Assembly: GCF_012844365.1 (NCBI RefSeq)
Contig: NZ_CP051626.1
Span: 2,356,001 to 2,420,000 of the forward strand
Direction: 5' to 3'
Origin: Brevibacterium sp. 'Marine'
GTDB lineage: Bacteria; Actinomycetota; Actinomycetes; Actinomycetales; Brevibacteriaceae
Length of the DNA stretch: 64,000 nucleotides
The notes beneath the pieces are model-generated. The model made no database searches. It saw only the letters and a list, made by a program, of their open reading frames with translations, and was not told where the DNA came from. Shown one piece after another: positions 41,076 through 51,394 of this stretch. The number at the start of each line of letters is the position of its first letter. The first letter of the stretch is position 1. The position numbers were made by a program, and so were the translations under genes.

Positions 41076-42263
41076 TTACTTGAGGAAATCCGGGATATCG
41101 AGGTCGGAGTCGAAGTTCGAGCTGCTCCGTTCGCCCGGCAGGGAGGCAGGAATCTGGTGCTCCTCGCTGCGGCGGGGGGCAGGTGCCGGCTCATCGGCCT
41201 CCGGCGCTTCGGTCTCGGGTTCGGCGACGACGGGCGACTCTGTCTCGGGCTCGGCCGGAGCGGCGGCCGGGATCGGCGCGGGGATCTGATCGGATCCGGC
41301 GACCTCCGCATTCGGGGAGGTGTTGTCGAACCCGGCGGCGATGACGGTCACTCGGCATTCGTCGCCGATGTTGTCGTCGATGACCGCGCCGAAGATGATG
41401 TTCGCTTCGGGGTGCGCGGCCTCCTGGACCAGGCGTGCAGCCTCGTTGACCTCGAAGAGTCCGAGGTCGCCGCCGCCGGTGATGCAGAAGAGCACTCCGT
41501 GGGCGCCGTCGATGCTGGCTTCCAGCAGCGGGGAGGCGATGGCGGATTCGGCGGCCTGCACGGCACGGTCGTCGCCGGTTGCCGCACCGATGCCCATGAG
41601 CGCAGTGCCGGCATCCTGCATGACCGACTTGACGTCGGCGAAGTCGAGGTTGATCAGTCCCGGGACCGAGATGAGGTCGGTGATGCCCTGGACACCGGAG
41701 CGCAGGACCTCATCGGCGGAGCGGAATGCTTCGACGACGGAGACGCTGCGATCGGAGATCGAGAGCAGACGGTCGTTGGGGATGACGATGAGGGTGTCGA
41801 CCTCTTCGCGCAGAGCCGCGATTCCGGCTTCTGCCTGCGCGGAACGACGGCGTCCCTCGAAGGTGAACGGTCGGGTGACGACGCCGATGGTCAGTGCGCC
41901 GAGCGAGCGGGCCACGCGGGCCACGACGGGGGCGGCGCCGGTTCCCGTGCCGCCGCCTTCGCCGGCGGTGACGAAGACCATGTCCGCACCTTCGAGTGCG
42001 TCGCGGATGGCGTCTTCGGAGGATTCGGCTGCCTTCTTGCCGATCTCCGGGTCCGCGCCGGCGCCGAGTCCGCGAGTCTGGTCACGGCCGATCTCGAGCT
42101 TGACATCGGCGTCGGAGAGGACGAGAGCCTGGGCGTCGGTGTTGATTGCGATGAACTCCACGCCGCGCAGGCCGACGTCGATCATCCTCTGTACAGCGTT
42201 GACACCGCCGCCGCCGGTTCCGGCAACTTTGATGTCCGCTCCGGATTGTGGGAATTCAGCCAA
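41076..42263 (-). CDS. ftsZ: Cell division GTPase FtsZ
   Basis: 395 residues. Tubulin-like GTPase forming the Z-ring. GTP motifs: the tubulin signature [26 protein letters not shown], and the T7 loop [12 protein letters not shown]-terminal linker (Pro/Ala/Glu, about 315-375) and the terminal binding peptide DLDIPDFLK for SepF/FtsW partners. The first nucleotide loop reads [13 protein letters not shown], with Thr where Ile is usual. The start is the TTG at 42263, supported by GAGGAA 6 bases upstream; a longer form from 42281 lacks a site. A 238-bp gap to ftsQ may carry its own promoter. Confidence 0.95.
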   Translation of the reverse strand: MAEFPQSGADIKVAGTGGGGVNAVQRMIDVGLRGVEFIAINTDAQALVLSDADVKLEIGRDQTRGLGAGADPEIGKKAAESSEDAIRDALEGADMVFVTAGEGGGTGTGAAPVVARVARSLGALTIGVVTRPFTFEGRRRSAQAEAGIAALREEVDTLIVIPNDRLLSISDRSVSVVEAFRSADEVLRSGVQGITDLISVPGLINLDFADVKSVMQDAGTALMGIGAATGDDRAVQAAESAIASPLLEASIDGAHGVLFCITGGGDLGLFEVNEAARLVQEAAHPEANIIFGAVIDDNIGDECRVTVIAAGFDNTSPNAEVAGSDQIPAPIPAAAPAEPETESPVVAEPETEAPEADEPAPAPRRSEEHQIPASLPGERSSSNFDSDLDIPDFLK

Positions 42264-42501
42264 GTCGGTTCCTCGTCTCAAGCGCTTGCGCTCCGCAGGG
42301 TCTGCGTGCGCATTCGGTCTGTGTTCTCTGCCCTGAGGCTATTGGGCGGGGCAATCTCACTGCAACCATTCTCGCCGGAGTGTCGGGGTTCGGCCAAACT
42401 TCACACCCGGTGTGTCGGGGCCAAACGGCGGCAATCGCAGTGGCTGCCCCGTGCGGTGCGAACGGGCGGCGTCCCGGACCGCTGCTCGTGCGCACCGAGG
42501 A

Positions 42502-43257
42502 TCAGTCGGTCACGGGTACCGAGGGCACGGAGACGTCGATCTCGGTACGGCCTTCGGCAGCGAGTTGGGCGGCGGTGCGCACCTTGAGGCTGGAGTCGGT
42601 CGAATCGCCGAAGACGACCGTGGCCTTCTGCTTGCCGGTGTCGAGTCGCCCCTTGAGGCTCATGGAGTCCTCGGCCTCGATCGTCACCAGCTGACGCCTG
42701 AGCTCCGGTCGCAGATCGCCCATGAAGCGGATCACCGCGGCGACGGTCTCTCGGTCCGGCTGGTGTCCGCCGCCGCTGAGCACGGTGAGCTTCTTGGGCG
42801 CTGTGTCGACCGTGCCGAGATCGACGGCCTCGGAGTCGTAGAGACGGTAGCCGGATGCGCCTTCGATCGCGATGACGGGGGTGCGGTCCGTGATGTCGAT
42901 CTTCAGGGCCCGGGGGCCGGCATAGTGGACGGAGGCGGCTTCGGCTTTCGGGAACTCCCCCAGCACGGAGTCCTCGACCGCACCCGGGCGCACCTGCGGC
43001 AGGGGTCTGCCGCCTTGACCGTCGAGCACGAAATCGCTGACCGTGTCGGTGTCGATCAGCTCGCTGCCGCTCACCTGCACCTTCTGCAGGGACAGCAGGG
43101 GTGAGAACCAGGCGACGGCGACGAGGGCGATCAGCGCGGCCACGATGCCGATGGCGATGAGGCGTCGACGCCAGGTCTGCCGGCGGCGGGCCCGGATGAC
43201 TCCGGTGAGGTCGGCGGTGGAGTTGTCTCCGGACCGGGCCGGGGGAAGCGGCACCAT
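42502..43257 (-). CDS. ftsQ: Cell division protein FtsQ
   Basis: 251 residues. Basic cytosolic N-terminus (RARRRQTWRRR), one membrane helix (about 33-52), a POTRA domain (SLQKVQVSGSELIDTDTVSDFV) and the beta domain. Divisome scaffold linking FtsL/FtsB with FtsW-FtsI. The beta domain keeps DITDRTPVIAIEGASGYRLYDSEAVDLG. It starts 5 bp after the murC stop. No ftsA follows; ftsZ is next. Confidence 0.93.
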   Translation of the reverse strand: MVPLPPARSGDNSTADLTGVIRARRRQTWRRRLIAIGIVAALIALVAVAWFSPLLSLQKVQVSGSELIDTDTVSDFVLDGQGGRPLPQVRPGAVEDSVLGEFPKAEAASVHYAGPRALKIDITDRTPVIAIEGASGYRLYDSEAVDLGTVDTAPKKLTVLSGGGHQPDRETVAAVIRFMGDLRPELRRQLVTIEAEDSMSLKGRLDTGKQKATVVFGDSTDSSLKVRTAAQLAAEGRTEIDVSVPSVPVTD

Positions 43258-43262
43258 GGGCC

Positions 43263-44678
43263 TCAGCCCTCCAGTGCGCTCAGCAGCTCGGGTCCGAGGA
43301 TCGTCACGTCGCCGGCTCCGACTGTGAGCACGAGATCACCGGGCTTCACCCGTGCCGCGACGAACGGGACCGCCTCGGCGAAGGACTCCAAGAAGGTCAC
43401 GTTCCCGTGCGGGACCCTGTCGGCGATGAGCGCTCCGGTGACTCCCGGCACGGGATCTTCGCGGGCGGGGAAGACGTCGAGGACGACGACCTCATCGGCC
43501 AGGCCGAGGGCCTGTCCGAACTCCTCCCGGAATTCCATCGTCCGCGAATACAGGTGCGGTTGGAAGATCGCCCAGACCCGTCCGCCGTCGGTGACGACTC
43601 CGCGGGCGGCGCTGAGCACCGCACGGACCTCGGTCGGGTGGTGGGCGTAGTCGTCGATGACGCGCACTCCGGCCGCGATGCCGCGTTCTTCGAAGCGCCG
43701 GCGCGTGCCCCCGTAGCCGGCGAGCCCGGCGGCCGCGCGTTCGACATCGGCGCCGAGGCTGTGGGCCACGGCGATCGCGGCGGTGGCGTTGAGCGCGTTG
43801 TGCATGCCCGGCTGCCGCAGTTCGACCCGCAGCTCGTCGTCGCGGCCGGGCAGGTCGAGGACGAAGGTCGAGCCGATTCCGGAGTCGAGGTCGCGCAGCA
43901 CGAGATCGGCGTCGACGGAAGTGCCGTAGAGGACGACGTCGGCGCCCTGGCCGCGGGAGTGCAGGGCGACATCACGGGATCCCGGGTCGTCGGCGCAGGC
44001 GATGATCGTTCCGCCCCGGGTTTGGATGCCGTCGCAGAATTCGATGAAGGCTTCGCGCACCCTCTCCGGAGTCCCGTAGTGGTCGAGGTGGTCGGCTTCG
44101 ACGTTCGTGAGGATGCCGATCGCCGGTTCGTACAGGAGGAACGACCCGTCGGATTCGTCGGCCTCGGCCACGAAGACGTCTCCGGTGCCCAGGTGGGCAT
44201 TCGTGCCCGTCGTCGACAGCACTCCCCCGATGACGAAGGACGGGTCGACTCCGCAGGCCTGCAGTGCCACGGTGGTCATCGACGTGGTCGTGGTCTTCCC
44301 GTGGGTGCCGGCCACGGCCACGGCTCGCCGGTCGACCATGAGAGAGGCGAGAGCCCCGGAGCGGTGGAGGATGCGCAGCCCACGTCGCTGTGCTTCGACG
44401 AGTTCGGGGTTGTCCTTGCGGATGGCCGAGGAGATGACGAGGGTGTCGGCTGCCCCGAGGTTCTCGGCCGAATGTCCGATCGTGACCGTGGCGCCCAAGG
44501 TCCGGAGAACATCGACGACGTTGGATTCCTTCGCGTCGGAGCCGGAGACGTCGACCCCGTTCATGACCATGATCCGGGCGATTCCGGACATTCCCGAACC
44601 GCCGATGCCGATGAAGTGGACGGCTCCGAGCTCGCCGACGGGAACGATGCTCGCAGGGCTCGTGTTCGCAGAGGTCAT
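43263..44678 (-). CDS. murC: UDP-N-acetylmuramate-L-alanine ligase MurC
   Basis: 471 residues. Adds L-Ala to UDP-MurNAc using ATP. N-terminal Rossmann loop VHFIGIGGSGMSGIARIM, ATP loop AVAGTHGKTTTTSM (near 115), NVEADHLDHYG, and the ligase motif DDYAHHPTEVRA. The ATG at 44678 is taken because it starts 2 bp after the murG stop and fits the family; the in-frame upstream region is only antisense noise. The downstream neighbour ftsQ is 5 bp away. Confidence 0.96.
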   Translation of the reverse strand: MTSANTSPASIVPVGELGAVHFIGIGGSGMSGIARIMVMNGVDVSGSDAKESNVVDVLRTLGATVTIGHSAENLGAADTLVISSAIRKDNPELVEAQRRGLRILHRSGALASLMVDRRAVAVAGTHGKTTTTSMTTVALQACGVDPSFVIGGVLSTTGTNAHLGTGDVFVAEADESDGSFLLYEPAIGILTNVEADHLDHYGTPERVREAFIEFCDGIQTRGGTIIACADDPGSRDVALHSRGQGADVVLYGTSVDADLVLRDLDSGIGSTFVLDLPGRDDELRVELRQPGMHNALNATAAIAVAHSLGADVERAAAGLAGYGGTRRRFEERGIAAGVRVIDDYAHHPTEVRAVLSAARGVVTDGGRVWAIFQPHLYSRTMEFREEFGQALGLADEVVVLDVFPAREDPVPGVTGALIADRVPHGNVTFLESFAEAVPFVAARVKPGDLVLTVGAGDVTILGPELLSALEG

Positions 44679-44680
44679 GA

Positions 44681-45781
44681 TCAGCCTTCCAACGCGCGAT
44701 TGACGATGGCGGCCATGCGGGCCGCGGCATCGGTGGGGTAGTTGAGGTTCAGTGCCGCTCGGCTCATCTGCGCGAGTCGCGATTCGTCTGCGAGCAGCGG
44801 CAGGATGGTCTCGACGACCGTCGACGGTGAGAAGTCGGCATTGTCGACCATGAGCGAGGCGCCGGCGCTCACGCTGCCGGAGGCGTTGAGGCGCTGTTCG
44901 CCGTTGCCGATTGCCAGGGGCACGTAGAGAGCGGGGACGCCGGCGACCGTGGCTTCGGAGACCGTGGCTGCTCCGGAGCGGGCGACGAGAAGATCGGCGA
45001 CCGCGTAGGCTCGGTGCATTCCGTCGACATAATCGACGACGTGGTAGTCGCTCAGTTCGGATGCGACCTCGCGCAGCGCTTCGCCCTTTCCGGCTCCCGT
45101 GATGTGGAGGACCTGGATGCCGGCCTCCTGGCATGCGGTCGCGGTGGCGAGGAAGGCCTCGTTGATCTTTCGTGCCCCGGAGGAGCCGCCTGTGACGACG
45201 AGGACAGGGCGGTCATCGCGCAGACCGAGATCGGCACGGAATCCTGCACGCCGTCCTTCGTCGCCACGGTCGAGATCGGTGATCTCGGTGGGCATGGGCA
45301 TGCCGACGAGAGTCGAACCCGGCAGCTGCGTGTCCGGGAACGTGATGCCGACGCGACCCGCTGTGGTCAGTCGGGCGCCGAGGCGGTTGGCCATTCCCGG
45401 CTTCGCATTGGCTTCGTGGACGATCAGTGGGATCTTCGCCTGTTTGGCGGCGAGGAACGCCGGTGGGCACACGTAGCCTCCGACGCCGACGACGGCGTCG
45501 ATGCCGCGGGAGGAGATGATCTGCTTGACGGCGGAGATATTGCCGCGGAAGCGAAACGGGAACCTCAGCAGGGCGGGACTGAGCGACCGAGGCATGGGCA
45601 CCTTGTCGATGGTGAGCAGCTCGAATCCGGCGCGGGGAACGATTTCGGCCTCGAGCCCGTCGGGGGTGCCCAGCGCCACGACATCCCAATCGGGGTGCTG
45701 CCGGGCCAGCTCACGGCCGATCGCCAGCATCGGCGAGATATGGCCGGTGGTGCCTCCACCGGCGAGGAGGATGTTCGTCAT
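44681..45781 (-). CDS. murG: MurG, lipid II-forming GlcNAc transferase
   Basis: 366 residues, GT28 family. Transfers GlcNAc from UDP-GlcNAc to lipid I on the inner face of the membrane. Motifs: LLAGGGTTGHISPMLAI, VVGVGGYVCPPAFLA, IVHEANAKPGMANR, VVTGGSSGARKINEA, ARSGAATVSEATVAGVPALYVPL. The ATG at 45781 follows the ftsW stop by 1 bp, with AAAGGAAA upstream. Order ftsW-murG-murC is the standard dcw order. Confidence 0.96.
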   Translation of the reverse strand: MTNILLAGGGTTGHISPMLAIGRELARQHPDWDVVALGTPDGLEAEIVPRAGFELLTIDKVPMPRSLSPALLRFPFRFRGNISAVKQIISSRGIDAVVGVGGYVCPPAFLAAKQAKIPLIVHEANAKPGMANRLGARLTTAGRVGITFPDTQLPGSTLVGMPMPTEITDLDRGDEGRRAGFRADLGLRDDRPVLVVTGGSSGARKINEAFLATATACQEAGIQVLHITGAGKGEALREVASELSDYHVVDYVDGMHRAYAVADLLVARSGAATVSEATVAGVPALYVPLAIGNGEQRLNASGSVSAGASLMVDNADFSPSTVVETILPLLADESRLAQMSRAALNLNYPTDAAARMAAIVNRALEG

Positions 45782-45782
45782 C

Positions 45783-47324
45783 TCATTTCCTTTTCTTGCG
45801 GGCAAGCACGGCGAGCGAGGATCGCAGGCGATCCCTGTTGGCGGCGATGGCCGCCTCGGCGCCCGGCTCGGTGCGAGCGAACGACAGCACCACACCGACG
45901 GCGAGCAGCGAGGCGATGATCGAGGAGCCGCCGTAGGACACGAACGGCAGAGGCAGACCGATGACCGGCAGCATTCCGGTGACGACGCCGATGTTGATTC
46001 CGGCCTGGCCGATGATGAGGGCGAAGAAGCCGGCGGTGGCGACCTGGACCATGAGGCTGTTCGAGCGCATCACCACCCGGACCATCCCGAAGCCGAGGAC
46101 GGCGAAGATGAGGATGACGACGAGGGTGCCGACGAGGCCCAGCTCCTCTCCGATGATGGCGAAGATGAAGTCGTTGTGGGCTTCGGGCAGCCAGGACCAT
46201 TTCTCACGGCTGGCGCCGAGTCCGACTCCCAGCCATCCGCCCGAGGCCAGGGAGAACAGTCCGTGGTTGGACTGCCACGCCTGCCCCATGGTGTCCGCGG
46301 CGGACTGATCGGCATGTCCGGTGAGCATCGCCTGGATGCGGTCGAGACGGTTCTGGGAGCTGAGGACGAAGAAGGTGACCGCCGCAGCGAGCACGCTGCC
46401 CAGGAGCAGGAAGTACTTCATCGGGAACCCACCGACCCACAGGCAGACGATCGCCATGGCCATGATGACCAGGCCGGTGCCGAGGTCGTTGCCGGCGACG
46501 ACGAGTCCGGCGGCGGCGAGGACTCCGGGAACGACGGGGATCATGGCGTGGCCGAAGGTGGTCATCTTCCCGGCTTTCTGGGCCAGGATTAAGCCGAGCC
46601 ACAGGGCGAGGGCGACCTTGAGGAACTCCGAGGGCTGGATCTGGAATCCGCCGACGCCGATCCAGTTCGCGTTGCCCTTCGTCTCCTTGCCGAGGCCCGG
46701 GATGAAGACCGCTGCCTGCATGGCGAGGCCGCCGATGATCGCGAACCAGGCGGTCCGCTTCCAGAACTGCAGCGACATCCGGCTCGCGATGTACATGAGG
46801 ACGAGGCCGACGCCGGCGAACATCGCCTGTTTGTTGAAATAGGCGAACGATGAGCCTGCTCCCCCGTCGTAGGAGGTGATCGATGAGGCGGAGAGCACCA
46901 TGACCAGGCCCAGCCCCGTGAGCAGCACGACGGAGACGAGAATGAGGAAGTAGGTCGTCAGCGGATGAGCGGAGAGTCCGGAGACGTCACCGCGCACATG
47001 ATCCCATGCGTTCCGGATCGCCGAGGCGGTCGTGTTCTTCCCGACGACCTTCGCAGGCTTCTTCGCCGGCTTCCTCGCAGGTTTCTTCCCGGTTGCCTTC
47101 GCCGGATTCTTCCCGCCGGCGGCTTTCCTCGTGGCGGTCTTCGTGGCAGATTCCGTGGCGGCGGACTTCCCCGCACGGGTCCGTGTGGCGGACTTCACGT
47201 CCGCAGGCTTCGTCGCGGTCGCTCCGAGGCTCTTCGACGTCGACGGAGTCGCTGCGGAGACAGTCGTCTTCGCACGCTTGCGGCGGCGACGTTCATCCGC
47301 CTTCGCGGTGGCCTGCCGTCCCAT
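45783..47324 (-). CDS. ftsW: Septal peptidoglycan glycosyltransferase FtsW
   Basis: 513 residues, SEDS family; polymerises lipid II with FtsI. About 10 membrane segments from residue 120 on, with family landmarks GVGGFQIQPSEFLKVALALWLG, AGNDLGTGLVIM, LPEAHNDFIFAIIGEELGL and LPLPFVSYGGSSII. The first about 105 residues are cytosolic and extremely basic (Lys/Ala/Thr, ending in KKPARKPAKKPAK-like repeats), which is longer and more repetitive than in most FtsW. The ATG at 47324 lies 1 bp after the murD stop. Confidence 0.95.
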   Translation of the reverse strand: MGRQATAKADERRRRKRAKTTVSAATPSTSKSLGATATKPADVKSATRTRAGKSAATESATKTATRKAAGGKNPAKATGKKPARKPAKKPAKVVGKNTTASAIRNAWDHVRGDVSGLSAHPLTTYFLILVSVVLLTGLGLVMVLSASSITSYDGGAGSSFAYFNKQAMFAGVGLVLMYIASRMSLQFWKRTAWFAIIGGLAMQAAVFIPGLGKETKGNANWIGVGGFQIQPSEFLKVALALWLGLILAQKAGKMTTFGHAMIPVVPGVLAAAGLVVAGNDLGTGLVIMAMAIVCLWVGGFPMKYFLLLGSVLAAAVTFFVLSSQNRLDRIQAMLTGHADQSAADTMGQAWQSNHGLFSLASGGWLGVGLGASREKWSWLPEAHNDFIFAIIGEELGLVGTLVVILIFAVLGFGMVRVVMRSNSLMVQVATAGFFALIIGQAGINIGVVTGMLPVIGLPLPFVSYGGSSIIASLLAVGVVLSFARTEPGAEAAIAANRDRLRSSLAVLARKKRK

Positions 47325-47325
47325 C

Positions 47326-48849
47326 TCAGCGCTCCAGGTGCGTGTTGACGGCCTCGGTGAACAGTTCGCCGCGAGTGTTGTAGTTGAGGAACTGGTCCAT
47401 GCTCGCGGCCGCCGGTGCCAACAGAACGGTGTCGCCGGGTTCGGCCAAGGCCGCGGCAGCGTCGACGGCGGCCGCGGCGACCGCCTCGCCGCGGCGCTTC
47501 GGGACTCCCGAATCCACGGCCAGGGCCGGTTCGATGCGGACGACGTCGAGGCCGGGGATGGTCGCGGCGATGGCCTCGCGATAGGCCGAGTCGTCGGAGC
47601 CGATGAGCACGAGCGCCTTGAGCCGGTCGCGGTGGTCGGCGAACAGAGAAGTGAAGTCCGCGCCTTTGGGCAGCCCCCCGGCGATCCAGATGATCGAGTC
47701 GAACGCGGCCAGTGAGGCATTCGCGGCGTGAGTGTTCGTCGCCTTCGAATCGTCGACCCAGCGGATGCCGTCCGCGTCGGCGACGGTGACCATGCGGTGC
47801 GCTCCGAGCGAATGGTTCTGCAGTCCCGCAGCGATCGCCTGACCGGGCACGTCGATCGCGCGTGCCAGGCAGGCGGCGGCCAGAGCGTTGGCGACCTGGT
47901 GCGGGGCCGGCCGCGACCCCGCGACGCCGGTGGAGGCCGCCACATCGTCGAGGGAGGCGAGTTCGGCGGCCGAGGAGTAGCGCTGCGGGATGAAGGCCCG
48001 GTCGACGAGCAGATCGTCGACGACGCCGAGTTCGCCGGGGCGAGGCACACCGGTGGTGAAGCCGATGGCCTTGGCTCCTTCGATCACGTCGGCGTCCTCG
48101 ACCATGTGCAGGGTCACCTCGTCGGCGCAGTTGTAGACGCAGGCGAGCTTCGCATTGTGGAAGATCTTCGCTTTGTCTGCCGCGTAGGCCTCGGCGCTGC
48201 CGTGCCAGTCGAGGTGGTCGGGGGCGATGTTGAGCACGGCCGCGGCGTCGGCGCTCATCGACTCCTGCCAGTGCAGCTGGAAGCTCGAGAGTTCGATCGC
48301 GAGAACCTCGAGCCCGGGTTCGAGCACCGCCTCGAGCAGCGGGGTGCCGATGTTGCCGCAGGCCTTGGCCTTGAGCCCAGCGGCCAGCAGCATCGACTCG
48401 AGCATCGTCGTGGTCGTCGTCTTGCCGTTCGTGCCGGTGATGGCCAGCCATTTGGCATCGTTCGTCCCGCGGATCCGCCAGGCGAGTTCGACTTCACCGA
48501 TGACGGGGATGCCGGCCTCTGCTGCGGCCGCGAGCACGGGTTGGTCGGGGCGCCATCCGGGCGAGGTGACGACGAGGTCGAGCTCGCCCTCGGGCAGAGT
48601 CTCGACGTGTTCGGGACCCCGGCGGATGTCGACGTCGAAGACCTCGAGGATCTGCGCCTTCTCGCTGACATCGGCCGTGTCGTCGCCGTCGATGACGATG
48701 ACGTCGGCGCCGCGTTCGCCGAGGTGGACGGCGGCGGGGAATCCCGTCACGCCGAGGCCGGTGACGAGGATGCGCAGTCCGGCCAAGGATGAGCTCGGGC
48801 CACTGAGCGCGGCCGGGATCTCCTTGGGGGTGGTGGGGTCATCAGCCAA
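47326..48849 (-). CDS. murD: UDP-N-acetylmuramoylalanine-D-glutamate ligase MurD
   Basis: 507 residues. Adds D-Glu to UDP-MurNAc-L-Ala. N-terminal [19 protein letters not shown] loop [15 protein letters not shown] (near 140), [13 protein letters not shown], and [16 protein letters not shown] in the third domain. The start is a TTG at 48849 overlapping the end of mraY by 8 bp; the nearby ATG at 48842 is in another frame, so TTG with translational coupling is the best reading. Slightly longer than usual (450-490) because of the N-terminal 20 residues. Confidence 0.95.
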   Translation of the reverse strand: MADDPTTPKEIPAALSGPSSSLAGLRILVTGLGVTGFPAAVHLGERGADVIVIDGDDTADVSEKAQILEVFDVDIRRGPEHVETLPEGELDLVVTSPGWRPDQPVLAAAAEAGIPVIGEVELAWRIRGTNDAKWLAITGTNGKTTTTTMLESMLLAAGLKAKACGNIGTPLLEAVLEPGLEVLAIELSSFQLHWQESMSADAAAVLNIAPDHLDWHGSAEAYAADKAKIFHNAKLACVYNCADEVTLHMVEDADVIEGAKAIGFTTGVPRPGELGVVDDLLVDRAFIPQRYSSAAELASLDDVAASTGVAGSRPAPHQVANALAAACLARAIDVPGQAIAAGLQNHSLGAHRMVTVADADGIRWVDDSKATNTHAANASLAAFDSIIWIAGGLPKGADFTSLFADHRDRLKALVLIGSDDSAYREAIAATIPGLDVVRIEPALAVDSGVPKRRGEAVAAAAVDAAAALAEPGDTVLLAPAAASMDQFLNYNTRGELFTEAVNTHLER

Positions 48850-49930
48850 CGCGGGCCACCCAGTCGGCGTAGAACAGGCAGATTCCGGCGATGACGAAGA
48901 GGGCGGCGATGATCCAGAATCTCACCACGATCGTCACTTCCGCCCAGCCCTTGAGCTCGAAGTGGTGCTGGAGCGGCGCCATTCGGAACACGCGCTTGCC
49001 GGTGGTCTTGAAGGAAGCGACCTGGATGATCACCGACAGGGTGATGATGACGAAGAGTCCGCCGAGGACGATGAGCAGCAGCTCGGTGCGCGACATGATC
49101 GCCAGTCCGGCGAAGGCACCGCCGATGGCCAGCGAACCGGTGTCGCCCATGAAGATCTTCGCCGGGGAGGTGTTGAACCACAGGAAGCCGAAGCAGGCCG
49201 CGGCCATGGCCCCGGCGACCATCGCGAGGTCACGGGGGTCGCGCATGTAGTAGCAGGCATTCGTGGCCTCGGACATGAGGTTGCAGTTCTGCGTCGACTG
49301 CCAGGTGCCGATGACGACATAGGCGGCGAAGACGACCACCGAGGCACCGGCGGCCAGACCGTCGAGCCCGTCGGTGAGGTTGACCGCGTTCGAGACGGCG
49401 GTGACGATCAGGTTCGCCCAGATGACGAACAGGATGAGCCCGAGGATCGCTGAGCCGAAGGCGAGGTCGAGGTTCGTGTCGCGGATGAACGAGACCTTCG
49501 TCGACGCCGGGGTCTCGCCGAAGGAGTTCGGGAACTGCAGGGCGAGGACGGCGAAGGAGATTCCGACGAAGGCTTGGCCGATGAGCTTCGGTGTCGGGCG
49601 CAGGCCCAGCGACCGCTGCTTCTTGATCTTGATGAAGTCGTCGAGGAACCCGACGACCGCCAGTCCCGCAGCCAGCCACAGCACGAGCAGACCCGATGCC
49701 GTGGGCACGGAACCGGTGAACAGATGTCCGAGCAGGTAGGCGAGCACCGCGGCGCCGATGATGACGACGCCGCCCATGGTCGGGGTCCCGCGCTTCGTCG
49801 CATGCGAGGTCGGACCGTCGTCACGGACGAACTGGCCGTACCCCTTCCTGACGAGCACCCGGATGAACAGCGGGGTGCCGACGAGCGCGAAGATGAGAGC
49901 CAGGCAGGCTGCGAGCAGTACGGCAATCAT
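48842..49930 (-). CDS. mraY: Phospho-MurNAc-pentapeptide transferase MraY
   Basis: 362 residues, about 10 membrane segments. Makes lipid I from UDP-MurNAc-pentapeptide and undecaprenyl phosphate. Motifs: [27 protein letters not shown] (catalytic Asp pair), [15 protein letters not shown] (catalytic Asp), [12 protein letters not shown] and [15 protein letters not shown] loop near residues 210-235 ([18 protein letters not shown]) holds two Cys and is longer than in E. coli. The start shares one base with the murF stop. Confidence 0.96.
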   Translation of the reverse strand: MIAVLLAACLALIFALVGTPLFIRVLVRKGYGQFVRDDGPTSHATKRGTPTMGGVVIIGAAVLAYLLGHLFTGSVPTASGLLVLWLAAGLAVVGFLDDFIKIKKQRSLGLRPTPKLIGQAFVGISFAVLALQFPNSFGETPASTKVSFIRDTNLDLAFGSAILGLILFVIWANLIVTAVSNAVNLTDGLDGLAAGASVVVFAAYVVIGTWQSTQNCNLMSEATNACYYMRDPRDLAMVAGAMAAACFGFLWFNTSPAKIFMGDTGSLAIGGAFAGLAIMSRTELLLIVLGGLFVIITLSVIIQVASFKTTGKRVFRMAPLQHHFELKGWAEVTIVVRFWIIAALFVIAGICLFYADWVARVG

Positions 49931-51393
49931 CAGGCCCCCGATACTCCGGCGATTTCGTCTCCCAGGTAGCGCAGACCGGCGTCGCGGGAGGATTTGAACA
50001 GGACGATGTCGCCGGGTGCGAGTTCGGAATTGAGAAGATCCCTCGCCTCGGCCGCGGTGGCGACCCAGGCCGCCTCGTTGCCCCAGGAGCCCTCGAGGTT
50101 CGCAGCGTTGAAGATCGGCTTGGCGCCGTCACCGACGACGATGGTGCGAGTGATGTTGAGGCGCACGACGAGTTCGCCGATGTCCGAGTGCGCGGAAACC
50201 GACTCATCACCGAGTTCGAGCATCTCGCCGAGCACGGCGAAGGTGCGACGCGGGCTCGTCTCCTCGTCACCGCGGCCCATCGAGGCCAGGGTCTTCAGGG
50301 AGGCTCGCATGGATTCGGGGTTCGCATTGTAGGCGTCGTTGAGCACGGTCACACCCGTCGGCGAGTCGATGAGCTCCATCCGCCAGCGGCTGGCCGCCGA
50401 GGAGGTCGACAGGGTCGTGACGATCGACTTCGTCGACACTGCGCAGGCGTGGGCGATGGCGGCTGCCGCCAGAGCGTTGCCGACGTGGTGTTCGCCGATG
50501 AGCGCCAGTCGTACATCCCGCGGCTCTTCACCGGGCAGGGTGAGGGTGAACGTCGGGTGACCGGAGGAATCCGTGGACACAGAGGTGCCGCGCACGACCC
50601 GGTCGTCGGCCCCGACCCATTCGGGCAGGGACTCACGCTGTGAGAACCACAGGGTGGACACGTCGGGAGCGAGGACCTCACGCATTGCGGACACGCGGGT
50701 GTCGTCGGCGTTGAGCACGGCGGTGGATCCGGCCGTCAGCGACTCGACCAGCTCGGCCTTGGCCCGAGCGGTGTTCTCGATCGACCCGAAGACTCCGGAG
50801 TGGGCGGTGCCCACGGCGAGTTCGACGGCGATATCGGGCCGGATGAGGCTGGTCAGATAGGCGAGGTTGCCGATCGACCGGGCTCCCATCTCGAGGACGA
50901 GGAAACGGGTGGACTCGACCGCCCGCAGGGCCGTCAGCGGGACGCCGACCTCGTTGTTGTAGGAGTTCGGCGGCCACACGGTCTCGGCAGCACCTGCGAG
51001 GAGGTCGGCGGCGAGGTCCTTCACGGTGGTCTTGCCGACGGAGCCGGTGATCGCGATGACGGTGATCTCGCCGTCTGCGCGCAGGCCTTCGATGCTGTGC
51101 TTGGCCAGCTGGCCGAGCGCTTCGGTGGCATCGGCGACGACGACGACCGGCAGCGGCTCATCGTCGATGGTGGGGACGGATTCGCCGATGATCAGGGCCG
51201 CTCCCGCCTCGACGGCGGCGGCAGCGAATTCGATGCCGTCGAAGCTTTCGCCTCGGCGGGCGACGTAGATATCGCCGGGTCCGACTTCTCTCGAGTCGGT
51301 CACCACACCGGCGGTCAATGGGGTCTCGGGGTCGATGCCGTACAACTCGCCGCTCAGGGCGGTTGCGATCTCGGCTGCAGTCAGTCGCTTCAT
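49930..51393 (-). CDS. murF: UDP-MurNAc-tripeptide D-Ala-D-Ala ligase MurF
   Basis: 487 residues. Adds D-Ala-D-Ala to the tripeptide precursor. N-terminal domain with [23 protein letters not shown] loop [14 protein letters not shown] (near 115), [17 protein letters not shown], and the C-terminal [15 protein letters not shown]. The ATG at 51393 starts 1 bp after the murE stop. An in-frame extension upstream to 51579 overlaps murE and is unsupported. Confidence 0.95.
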   Translation of the reverse strand: MKRLTAAEIATALSGELYGIDPETPLTAGVVTDSREVGPGDIYVARRGESFDGIEFAAAAVEAGAALIIGESVPTIDDEPLPVVVVADATEALGQLAKHSIEGLRADGEITVIAITGSVGKTTVKDLAADLLAGAAETVWPPNSYNNEVGVPLTALRAVESTRFLVLEMGARSIGNLAYLTSLIRPDIAVELAVGTAHSGVFGSIENTARAKAELVESLTAGSTAVLNADDTRVSAMREVLAPDVSTLWFSQRESLPEWVGADDRVVRGTSVSTDSSGHPTFTLTLPGEEPRDVRLALIGEHHVGNALAAAAIAHACAVSTKSIVTTLSTSSAASRWRMELIDSPTGVTVLNDAYNANPESMRASLKTLASMGRGDEETSPRRTFAVLGEMLELGDESVSAHSDIGELVVRLNITRTIVVGDGAKPIFNAANLEGSWGNEAAWVATAAEARDLLNSELAPGDIVLFKSSRDAGLRYLGDEIAGVSGA

Positions 51394-51394
51394 A

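Noticed and set aside
42402..42414. CACACC-c-GGTGTG and repeated GGCCAAAC in the ftsQ-ftsZ gap as an operator
   Set aside because: Short, GC-biased and without a matching site elsewhere in the window; chance is a sufficient explanation.
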